Assembly: GCA_030386875.1 (NCBI GenBank) | Contig: CM059575.1 | Location: forward strand, 52,544,859-52,608,858 | DNA: 64,000 bases | From: Morinoia aosen | Lineage: Eukaryota > Arthropoda > Malacostraca > Amphipoda > Talitridae | Direction of reading: 5' to 3' | Shown here: positions 51,977-62,352 of the stretch, piece after piece | Numbering within the stretch: position 1 is the first letter of the stretch | Layout: each line of letters begins with the position of its first letter | The notes under the pieces: generated by a model | Seen by the model: only the letters and a program-made list of their open reading frames with translations | Database searches by the model: none | What the model was told of the DNA's origin: nothing | Made by a program: the position numbers and the translations under genes

Positions 51977-54261
51977 TAGCAATCCAAAGAATTTCTGTGA
52001 ACTATTTTGAAGTACCTTATAATCAAAATTGGCACCATAAACTGGAACAAATATAACTTAAAATTAGTTTATAAAAGGTTTCATCATACAAATAACCGTT
52101 ATTATATGCATTTTTCCTTTTATACATAAAAGAATAAACGTAGACTGGATCGAGTGATAGGAGCGTCGCACACCTCCTTAGACCATGTTTTGAAATGAAC
52201 TGCGTCTGCGAGACCGCGCTGGTGAACGAATGCGTTGCAAGGAATCGTCATTCATCGTATTAAATGACATTTTTATACCATATATCTTGCTTTAAATGGC
52301 CTTCAAGTTATTTCATTGTAAAAAGAAAACTTTCAGCTTTAGGATAAGGTAATTTTTTTAGTCAAAAACTCCTTCAGAGTAATAGTTATTCATTATTGTT
52401 CCCTGTGAACAAGACGGGGAAAAATACCTTAATGCTATTCTTACGAGAATGATTCGCTATTCGGCCTTGTACGAGACACAAATTGAGCTCGTTCATGATA
52501 AACGAACTTCCGAGAGTTCCATTTGCTCCGGAGCGCTGTTCCTTCCGCGCCGCAGCTACCCTATAGCAGCTTTATGCATGGTAGAGTATATTTGCTGTTG
52601 AATAATTATATGATTATTCCGTTTTTCCTTTAGAGTTTGTAAATATTCACATATTATTTCGGTTTGTCTTAGAGTAAGTTGTATGATACTCTTTATAAAT
52701 TTTGTTTTAATTAATCACGTCATGGAGTTAAAGAAAACCAATTTCTGCCAATCAATTTGGTGGCTTAAAATCAAATATTAAGCATTAGGGCTAAAAATTG
52801 TAATGTGAGCAAAGCTTGACATTTGAAATGACAGTGGGTGTCATGAACAGGTATTTGGGAATGATTTTCTTTTGTTGTTCGTTAATGCAATTAACGGTTT
52901 TTAAGTATAAAATACACAAAGATAATTTTGTAAATTAATAAAATCCATCTCACAGATAATTTCAACATTGATATATGTGATTCATTGTAAATTTATTAGT
53001 TATTTGATATCCAATGAAATTACTCTACCGAAGTTTTTACTGGATACTTCTCGATGAAGTTAGATGACATAAGAAAAGAAGAAAACCCGTTCATTTCAAA
53101 AAATTGTGATATATGAGATGCTTTATTACAAACATATTGGGGTGTAAAGATTTTGTAATATAAAATGTCCTCAATTGAACTCATAACAATTTCATACATA
53201 ATAAAATTATGAATCACAATCATCGGTAAACAAAATATTTAACATGACACTAGTGTTCAGTAATGCCAGTTGATACATGTAAGTTACGATAACATATTTC
53301 AAAATTCAATTTTGAATGTTCTACGAAAATTTCCTATATTACAGTTTTTTGTTCTTGTTCAATGCCAGAGGAGAAAAATTGTTTGAAAAAATACAATTAA
53401 TGACTCTAAACATGTTTTGCAATTTGTGGAGACATTGAGTGTTCCATTTACAATAGCAACCAGTGCTTTGATATTTAAGTGACCACTGACCAACCCATCC
53501 ACAGTCATTGCTCTGACGCTAATTATTTATAAATCGTGTCATTAAAATTTTGAAGGTTGAAAAGTGTGGGTGCGCTGAAGCGTTTCTACTCACCTTTATT
53601 CTGATTCGGTGAGTTTGCCAATTGTAGTTTTTTACCTCTTTTATTCGTAAGTAACCAATGTTTTAAGAAGATATTCGGCAGAATGTGCAGCAGTTGTGTA
53701 ACTAGTTTGCAGATTTGTAGTCTATATATAAGTAAATACGCATGCCGGTGTATTGCCTATTGTTCTGAGGACCACAAAATTATTATTCATTATTATTATT
53801 ATTTTACCGGTTACTTACGCAATACAAATGAGGTTTTGCTTGCTAGTTATTTCTATTCCTGTGAAATATTTTAACAAGATTTGAATGAAATATCGCGTAA
53901 AAGGCCTGTTAGAAAAACGCGCAACTAACTCATTATTGTCAGTCGTAGTAGTTTGAGTTACATCGAAACAGCGCTTCATCGTAAGAAAATTAATTTTAGA
54001 GATATATTTTACATGCTTTCTCTATAGTTTTTCTTTGCTATGAGAAGATTAACTGTGCATAAGAGTTTGATCATAAAAAAGGTAATTTTTGACGTTTGGT
54101 CCTCAGGAAGCTCTTGTAAGTAACAGCTTAAATGTCAATAACACAGTATCAATTTTTTGAAATAAATGCATATATTTTCAAATTTTTTTGTGTTTCACAC
54201 AACGACGAGAGAAAGCTCAGAACTTTTGAAGGATTCGTCCGGATTTGCGAGAAAAAAAATA
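51977..54261. other. No gene recognised
   Basis: AT-rich. Frames at 53020-53223 and 53683-53874 lack motifs. A GC-richer patch at 52480-52570 contains TCGTT/AACGA and CCGGAGCGC but no defined element. I could not place this stretch in any family seen elsewhere in the window. Confidence 0.35.
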
Positions 54262-54535
54262 AATAATGAAGGCATCTACGGATGCTTTATTTCCAATTTC
54301 AAGCCTGATACATATCACCTTGTACATTGGATTTTCAAATGCCTTACAACTAATGCCAGGACGCCATGACGCTTTCCCCCGGTCAGGACCGATATCCATT
54401 TCAGACACCTGGGTAGAGTGGGGTATTGTGCTTTGAATTTTTCTCCTATACCCAACAAAGAAAATCGCCATCCAGCGCCGGAACTTCAAACCCGCGTTTC
54501 CCGCACGGCGGGCAGGGCCTATTGACACACGGCTA
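54262..54535 (-). mobile_element. tRNA-derived SINE (family B), copy B4, degraded head
   Basis: Body and 3' end match family B (GGAAATAAAGCATCCGTAG, GAAATGGATATCGG, TACCCCACTC on the minus strand). The promoter head is eroded: the region expected to hold box B is CGGGTTTGAAGTTCC-like and box A is not recognisable. Confidence 0.78.
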
Positions 54536-55093
54536 GGACGAGCAAAGACAAAGTTATACAGTGCACGAAAAGCACGAGTAATCGAAGAGTTGAGATTCTA
54601 TCATTATCAGTGCTTTGCTGGTCTCTCTTCGTTTTAAGATGTTTTTATTTTCCAGAACATTGTGTTTAAGCTCATAGAACTCAAATGATTGATATTGCTG
54701 AAGAAAGATTCGAAATTTTGAGTATTACGTAAATTAATTTTGAGACTAATTTAGACAAGCACAATAGTTTAACCAAGTGCACGGAGGTTAAAAACATTAT
54801 TTAAAAAAAATATGGTTTCTACGGAGGTTTACAATATGGTATTACCAAACATCGTAATAATGAGAAAGAATATCAACAAAATGGATGCAAAATAGCTATT
54901 TATTGCTTCAGCAGCTAGCTTATGCTAGCAACATTTTAAAAACCAATGATGGTACTTTTCTACCATCGCTATTGGAAATAAAATGTTTTTCTTTTCTTGT
55001 TTTCTTTTTTGAGTAGTGAAATTATTTCAATACGTGTTTTGTATTTTGCGGGTAGTGCTGTACGGTACGTAGCGGTCCATACTGCAACCGCAG
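54536..55093. other. Unassigned DNA ending in a LINE 3' stub
   Basis: 54925-55012 (TTTTAAAAACCAATGATGG, ATTGGAAATAAAATG, then a CTTTT tail) matches the 3' end of the OTU LINE at 12635-12720 and is a severely 5'-truncated copy. The remainder is unassigned. Confidence 0.6.
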
Positions 55094-55101
55094 GTTAAGC
55101 T

Positions 55102-56721
55102 CAGGGCTGCCACTCTAGATATTTTATATCTAGATCTAGATGTTTTTGCTTAAGCCTAGATGTAAAATTTTGAGCCTAGATATTAGCTATAAAATCTAGA
55201 TGGTTTTTTCAGCGTGCTAGATATTTTCTAGCTAGAATTACAATTGAGCTATGTATATGATAGATTACTGTAAATTCGAATTAGGAATTCACCTATAATT
55301 GTTGGTTTTCACTTAAGTCTTATTATATTTGTCAATTTGCTTCACCAAATTGTCTGAATAGTGAACCAACCATATTCTGATTATGTTATGTACAGATTTT
55401 GAATCAGACCTAAACTGCTATTTCAATGTTTTTGTGCAATAGTGTAATTTCTAATTGTGATCATCAGGTTCATAAGCTAAAGCACACTATCTCCAATTGC
55501 AAAATTTGTGATGATGTCAAAAATCATGGAATAAAATCCCCATACGTTATCAAAAATGTATTGTGGCCTCATTTTGACAAAAGACTGACCAATGATATTG
55601 GCAGCAATGAGTTCAGTTCATTGTTGGATGGAAGAAATATTTCAATCATGAAACTACTTGGTGTATCAATTATATTCTAGAGTCATGCATCTAATAAAGT
55701 GGAATCAACTTACTTAGTAATTGCAAACTTATTAAAAGTGATGGAGATAGCGTTGTGACAGCCATAAAACAATTGTTGATAAGTAGGAATCTGAGCATTG
55801 ATAATTGCAATGCAATAGACACTGACAATACAAGTGTTATTAATTGTTAGCATCAATAATGAAGTTTATGCCAAGTTCAAAGAAGAAAATTTATATTTAA
55901 CATTGATGAGCTGTGTATGCCACTCATTCCAGCTTGCTATGTCCTATACTTCTAGTGAATGTTTACCAAGGAACGTGGAATTTTTGATTGCCGAAACTCA
56001 TAATTAGTTGGCAAAATTTTCTTAGCCCATGCCAATACAATTAACTTTATAAATTAATTAATATTGGTTCACATCCATTGAAAATTCCTTCTGCTTGCAA
56101 AACTTGATGGTTGTCCATCGAGCCTACTGTAAAAAAAAAATTTTGTTTAATGGCTGGATTTATGAAAACATTTTTAGGTTGCAAGGCAAAGGGAAACCTG
56201 CCGTTGTATTATTCAAAATATATTCTGATGAGAAAAATCTTGCACTATCATTTTTTTGCAACCGATCTTAACAGAGGTGCAAAGAATTAATAAGTTATTT
56301 GAATATAAAAATGTATATAAGACGAAGTTATTGGATAAAATGCTAATGTTCCTTAAATCAGTTTTCACTAAATTACTCCTTCCTACTTACAATGCTAATA
56401 AGTACTTGCTACTACATGGAAAGACTACTTATTAGTCCTTCCTACTTGCAACACTTGTGAAATTGAAGAATATTTGGAGACCAAGCTTTATTAGGATAAA
56501 TATAAGGATATTAAATAATTTAAACAAAGCTAAATTGCCTGGTATGATGCAATTTGTGATATAAATATTCTTATGCACTATTTTTCTACTAATTTATTAT
56601 TATATATAATTAATTTAGTTCTATATATAATTTTGGATGTTTTATTTTTAAATCTAGATGTTTCTAGATATTTTTTGAGGTCAAACTAGATTATTTTAGT
56701 CAAATAAAAGTGGCAGCCCTG
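55102..56721 (+). mobile_element. hAT transposon with decayed transposase
   Basis: 1,620 bp. Perfect 13-bp inverted ends CAGGGCTGCCACT and perfect 8-bp duplication GTTAAGCT (55094-55101 and 56722-56729), diagnostic of hAT. Subterminal CTAGAT motifs (about nine at the left, four at the right) resemble transposase-binding repeats. Interior plus-strand frames, broken by many stops, read HASNK, DTDNTSV, CVCHSFQLAMSYTSSECL (the C..H block of hAT catalytic domains), FLIAETHN and PILTEVQRINKLFEYKN. The element is dead but its ends are intact enough to be mobilised in trans. Confidence 0.93.
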
Positions 56722-56729
56722 GTTAAGCT

Positions 56730-57429
56730 ATTCGGATTTTGGAAGCCAAAGTTAACGTTTGCACGACTGTTGCGTTAAGACCTTCATGCAGTGCACTTGA
56801 CTACGAGCAGGCTAAATTAGGCTTCTTGCCTGACGCTTGTGTGAGTCTCTATCATGGTACCATCGTCTCTATACCGTGCTTGGGTAATCCTGCGCCCTTT
56901 TTTCCCATTGTAATTTAGGTGTTTTTGCGGAGTGTTTAGTTGGCAGAAGAACTACGATCTCGTGTAGAGAGACGGCTCTCGCAAGACACGTCCTGAGATT
57001 ATACGTGTTTTGCTATTATACTTGCCATGTTTTAAATACATTGTTACTTGTCCATCCCGCACCTAACCCTAGTGTCTGGGCCTAGCTATTTAGCCTGAAT
57101 AGCTAACCCTTGCCTGGTCGGCATCCTGACAGATCGGCGTCCTAGTGGTGAGACAATTAGCAGGCTAGTTTCACTCCAGTGACTCCACTTACATTACTTC
57201 AAAACTTAACTGAATTCAATACTTGAAAACTTTCAGGAATATCCAAACATTCACTTCTATGTACCTGGTAGCCTTATAAATTATCCAATGATATTAAAAT
57301 AACAACTATTGATATTTGAATAACTTCTAAGGTTTTTAATGAAATGAACTATTTTTCATGAACAAATTTTGAAATTTTTCAAAACTAAATAGATACGTGA
57401 GAAAGTGAACTATTTTAACGTTTGATCAA
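56730..57429. other. No gene recognised
   Basis: Mixed sequence. A GC-richer part at 57050-57190 has no motif. The 5' end of the SGNH LINE probably lies somewhere near 57430. Confidence 0.35.
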
Positions 57430-57637
57430 AATATTTTTGAACTTTTTTCTAATTTATGTCCTGCAATTCTGAAATTACACCCTGAGTAGGAAACATTTTT
57501 GTTTCTTTTGGTTTGATAACTTGATTTTCAGTAGATTTGGTGAGTGAAGACTTCTTCTGCCTGTGAAATTTGTACTGAGAGAGAAGTCTGTGTTTGAGGA
57601 TGGCAAGAAATAGGACTGGTCGTAGGAAGGGAGGTGC

Positions 57638-59098
57638 GGTCAATGTGAAGTTTAATGCAATCACCGAAATTAATAATTATATTCCAAACAATCACTGAAG
57701 GAACCCATTTAAGAATGTTTTTCAAGAACGACATTCTGCTCGCTGATGCGTTATTTTCGAATTATTGAACTTTGAAGTTGGCCGTCGCACGCCCAAGGAA
57801 GCGAGCGTAATTTAATTAAAAACGGAAGCTAACCCCCTATTACAAACGTAAAGAGGTTGGGTCGTGAGGGGTAGCCACAGTTCTTGGTAAATCTGAAGGA
57901 TATGACAGTTGTCGATTTTGCAAATTGTAATGGCTAAACATGGTTAATGACACCAAAATAAACAAGTTTTCTTCTATGCACTTTTCGTCTCAAATGAGTA
58001 TTTTATTAGTTATAGCAGTAAATGACTTACCGCAACTCCAGTCTTTGAAGCGGAAAGAAATTCTTTGATCGAGTTGTATGGCAATACTGCAATGGCGTCT
58101 CGCTTCCAGCGCTCTGTCTTGAAAGACGAAACCAAACCTACCGCTATACCTCGTTAAATACTCATTTGACGAAAAAAGTGTATAGAATAAAAGTTGTTTA
58201 TTTCGATGTTATTACCATGTTTCAAGCAACAAAAATTCGAAAACTGATGAGTAGCTGTTTATTCGAGCGCATTCGTCATCAATGACAAAACTTAACTTAC
58301 CGCTATAAATCGTAAAATACTCATTTGAGACGAAAAAAGAATAGAAGAAAATTGGTTTATTTTGATTCAATTAATTAGGTTCAGGCACCAAAATGTGGAA
58401 AATCGACAACTGTCATCTCCTTCAGATTTACCGAAAAGTTGTCTATTTTGATGTTATTACCATGTTTCAAGCAACAAAAATTAAAAATCGATGAGTAGCT
58501 GTTTATTCGAGCGCATTTGTCATCAATGACGAAACTAAACTTACCGCTATAAATCGTAAAATACTTATTTGAGACGAAAAGTGCATAGAAGAAAACTTGT
58601 TTATTTTGATTCAATTCATTAGGTTCAGGCACCAAAAAGTGGAAAATCGACAACTGTCATGTCCTTCAGATTTACACAGTTCTTTTAGTGAAAAGTATAA
58701 ATAAAGCTTCTAAAACACCCATTAGGGTGACAATCTTGTTTACATCGGGTCTAACATGGCAACCACCATGGGCGCCGCCATCTTGGACCCGATGTCAACA
58801 AGATTGCGGTCGTCACCCTAATGGGTGGGTTAGAAGCTTAATTTATAATTTTCACTAGAAGAACTGTGCCTCCTCCTCACGACCCAACCTCTTTACGTTT
58901 GTAATAGCTAACGTTAAATTCCGTTTCACGCGCTTGCTTCCTTTGGCGCCAAGGCCAACTTCAAAGTTCAATTATTCGAAAATAACACATCAGCGAGCAG
59001 AATGTCATTCATGTAAAACATTCTTAAATGGGTTCCTATAGTGATTCCTAAGATCGGAATTCTTATTTTCCGTGATTGCATTAAACTTCACATTGACC
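57638..59098. mobile_element. Foldback transposon family D, copy D2, hosting C3
   Basis: 1,461 bp including C3; about 660 bp without it, close to D1. Ends GGTCAATGTGAAGTTTAATG as in D1. Target repeat GGAGGTGC at 57630-57637 and 59100-59107, with one extra A before the right copy. Centre (about 58750-58800) has AACATGGCAACCACCATGG and GCCGCCATCTTGG, as in D1. It interrupts ORF1 of the SGNH LINE after codon 12. Confidence 0.9.
57886..58676. mobile_element. Foldback transposon family C, copy C3, inside D2
   Basis: 791 bp. Ends GGTAAATCTGAAGGATATG and, from the right, TGTAAATCTGAAGGACATG; 8-bp duplication CAGTTCTT at 57878-57885 and 58677-58684. It contains an internal ~240-bp tandem duplication (about 58195-58432 and 58438-58675), explaining its length compared with C1 and C2. 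No ORF. Confidence 0.88.
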
Positions 59099-60291
59099 AG
59101 GAGGTGCAAGTGGAATGGATAAGGAGATTGAGTGCATGTCTTATAAAGAGTGGGTAGATATAGATGCATGCAAAGGTTTGAGAGAAATGAGTCGGAAAAA
59201 GTTGAGTGATCTTGTGTTTACGTGCTGGAAATGTTTGAATGATGAGAGTAAGAAGTTGAAAGAGGAGGTTGAGAGATTGACAATTTTGATGGTTGCTTTA
59301 GAGGCTGACTTGAAGGATGAAAGAAAGCTGAATGAAGGAAAGAATGAGAATGGTGCAAATGCAGTGAATGAAGGGTTGCTTTAGAGGCTGACTTGAAGGA
59401 TGAAAGAAAGCTGAATGAAGGAAAGAATGAGAATGGTGCAAATGCAGTGAATGAAGAGGTAAATGGTGGTGCAAGGAGTGCAAATGAAGTGGATGATGAG
59501 GCAAATGATGGTGCAAGGAGTATGAATGAAGCAAATGATGGTGCAAATGTGACAGATGAGAGTAGAAGGATGAATGAGCATGATGAAAGCAGTACAAATG
59601 TAAAGAGAGTGAATGAGCCACCTGTTGAGGTGCCACATGAGGTGCAGGAGCCTGTAGTGGAAGCAAATGAAAGGAAGATGAATGGAAAGAATGATCTGAG
59701 TGAAAGAAGTGAGCAAAAGAGTAGCATGAAAGGGAGAGTAAGACCTATGATTAGAATATGTGGAGATAGCATGGTGAAGAATGTTGATAGGTTCGTATGT
59801 ATGAGTGACAGTAGCGGATGTACGAGCATGAGAGGGAAAGGAGTGGAGGAGATTTGTAGGCATGCTGAGAGAGTAATAGATGGAATGGATGAAGGAATGA
59901 TTGTACTGCAAGGAGGTGGCAATGGATTGCTTGAATGTGGGAGAGAGCGTACGGTGAATGCAATTATGAATGTGGTTGAAAGGGCGCGGAAGAAGAATGT
60001 TAGAGTGGCGGTGACAAGCTTCCTGAGAAGGCCTGCTTGTGATGAGGAGTATGAAAGGGTGCAAGAGAGGTGAATAGAGAGATGTATGAAAGGATTATGA
60101 GTATGAGAGCTGAGAGTGTGAGAAAGCGTGAGCTGGGTTCCAGCTTCCTTGACATGGATAGCGTGATCCAGGATGGGTGTTTTCTTGGAGATTGAGTCCA
60201 TCTTACAAAAGAAGGCAAGATGAAACTCTCCAAGAAATATATCCGGTGGATCAGGGCTACTCATGTCATAATGGAAGGTGGAACTGGATGA

Positions 60292-60642
60292 ATGAAAATA
60301 CGTCAGAGCAAAAGTGAGGAATGTCTTGAATTGTCCAATTGTGTTGTAAGGTTTGGAAGTATAAATGTGCGTGGATGGAATGCAGGAAAGTTAGATGACC
60401 TCGTAGTAGAATTTGAGAATGGAAAATTGGATTGTGTTGGTGTAGTAAAGACCCAAATGCGTGATAGAGTCAGTTTAATCAACATGTAAGGAGAATAAGT
60501 ATTATACGATAGGAAAAGGGTGTGTAAATTGGCAAAAAAGAGGTGGTGGAGTTCGTTTGATTGTAAAGAATGCTCTAAATTGGAAATTAGAGGAACTTCC
60601 TGTTGGAAATGAACCTGAAAGTGAAGATTTGTTAGCAATTAA
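60292..60642 (+). pseudogene. SGNH LINE ORF2: N-terminal endonuclease
   Basis: MKIRQSKSEECLELSN leads into RFGSINVRGWNAGKLDDL and LDCVGVVKTQMRD, the first half of an EEP endonuclease. The expected SETW-like Glu position reads KTQM, so the metal-binding Glu may be lost. A stop follows at 60487. A shifted frame then reads KRGGGVRLIVKNALNWKLEE and ends at the TTAA insertion. Confidence 0.78.
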
Positions 60643-62348
60643 GGAGAGCATACGGGGGTAAACTTAAAAAAAAAAATAAAAATACTTCCAGATTGCAATA
60701 AGCATTGAGGTATTCATAGCACGTTTGAAGCATTCCAATTAACAGGTATATATAGTCTATAAAGTTTTGAAATTTTCCAAAACCTCCAAACCCCCAACCC
60801 TCCCCCCCCCCCCCCCCCCCCCCGGGGCAAAAGAATTTTTTTGAGCTGCCAATTTCTCAGCCAATAATGCAGATAGAGACGAATGTTTTTTTTCTGCTTG
60901 ATTCACAATGAACAGCAGTCAAAACGTTGCGGATAGTTTTTCGTTTCAGTTAGAAAAAAAATGTTTGAAATATTTTCACGATTATTTTGGCAAAAAAATT
61001 CATAACAAATATTTTTTTAAGTTTATCAAAAAACTAACTGAAACATATTATAGTACTCACACTGCTCTAGGTGATACAAAAAAGATGACCCCAATCGGAT
61101 GAAAACTGTGGCTAAAATTGAGCGTCAAAGTCTTGAAAAGTTGGTTCTGAGAAAATTGGGGTTTTGTTCAGGGGAGAATACCACCAGATTGGCGAGTTTT
61201 CTCGGATTTTGATTTTTAGGTGCTATAGAAAGGGTAAGGTGTCAGGTACATCCTGTGAAAAAATTAGCTTCGTACGTGTACTGGGTCCGATGCTACGAGG
61301 GTTTTAAGAATGAGGGGGAGGGTAGGGGAAAGTGGTATTTTATCATGTTACACCTCCCCCATGGCACTTTCTTCACGGCGCGAAGTTGCTATGTCATCTC
61401 CTATGTCTCTGGATTACTCTATAATGATTTCAGGGGTCTAACTTGACCCAAAAATTTTACAAAATTTTTTATTTGAATTGTCCATGTTTTTTGTTTTGCT
61501 TATAATGTAAACAATGGTTTATGGGGTTTCAAAATGCTTCCCTCCTACAGTTTTTGAGCTACAGTAATGATTTTGGTATCATTGGATGCGTAATAACGCG
61601 GGGAATTCAAAAACTAAATGGGCAATCCTAAATTCATTTTTGATCATGAGTTGTGACGTCATAAAGTATGTTTTTTTACAAAAGAAGAGGTGCCGTGGAA
61701 CTTTTTATGTTTTTCCATTTTAAATTGAATGTTTGGAGAATGCCATGTTAGTTTTTGAATGTACAAGTATTTCCGCATCCAATGACACTAAAATCATTAC
61801 ATTTACTCAAAAACTGTCGGAGGAGATGCGCTTTGAAAAACTCCCCAAAAAACTTCGTTTTCTATAAATATTTCATTTTCTGTGAAGAAAATCACATTTT
61901 TTTACTCAAGATAAATGATTCCAAATTGCATTTCCTATCAGTGTATCAAATTTCATTGCTCTAGGTTCAATATCAAAGAAATTCTTCCGAAAGGGATATT
62001 CTACCCTTCAGAGCACTTTGCCATACATGATACTTAGGTTTTTGTTATTCCTACAAAATAACTATAACACAACTAATTTTATATAATAGTTCACTTGGTT
62101 TTTCTATTGTTTTCTCCCTTTGGGTATTATGGTAACCCTCTGGGTATGCCTCCAAAATACCCCTCAAGTACCCCCATTTTGGAGGTTATTTAGGGTAAAA
62201 TACCCCCTTTGGGGGGTATTTTGGGGGGTTAGAAGCCTCGTACAGGGTTCCCGTTTTCACTATGTGATGTAGGAAGGGTTTAGGAACATTTTCACGCAAA
62301 AATCTCATATATGATGTCTAGACCCAAAAGGAACCCCGTTTGCTCTCC
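60643..62348. mobile_element. 1.7-kb TTAA-flanked DNA transposon
   Basis: Bounded by TTAA (60639-60642 and 62349-62352). Inverted ends are GGAGAGCATACGGGG and, from the right, GGAGAGCAAACGGGG (one mismatch in 15). Deleting it rejoins the endonuclease reading LLAIK with CERMHAREC in frame. TTAA duplication indicates a piggyBac-like mechanism. No transposase is recognised; the frame at 60908-61102 has no motif. Internal features: a run of 22 C followed by GGGG (60802-60827) and repeated GGGTATTTTGG-type segments near 62120-62235. Confidence 0.8.
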
Positions 62349-62352
62349 TTAA

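Larger units (their letters stand above)
57600..60073 (+). pseudogene. SGNH LINE ORF1
   Basis: ATG 57600 begins MARNRTGRRKGG. D2 then intervenes, and the frame resumes at 59108 with SGMDKEIECMSYKEW, CWKC and a coiled coil (ESKKLKEEVERLTILMVALE). An 83-bp tandem duplication (59291-59373 repeated at 59374-59456) shifts the frame. Asn/Glu-rich low complexity (NEVDDEANDGARSMNEAND) follows, then an SGNH-hydrolase-type domain: IRICGDSMVKN (nucleophile Ser in GDS, about 59760) and VLQGGGNGL. Esterase domains in LINE ORF1 are known from CR1/L2 elements. The frame ends at 60073. Confidence 0.83.

Noticed and set aside
59218..60264. 348-codon minus-strand ORF rich in Ser, His, Leu
   Set aside because: Antisense of the Asn/Glu-rich SGNH LINE ORF1; composition mirrors the sense codons and it overlaps true motifs on the plus strand.
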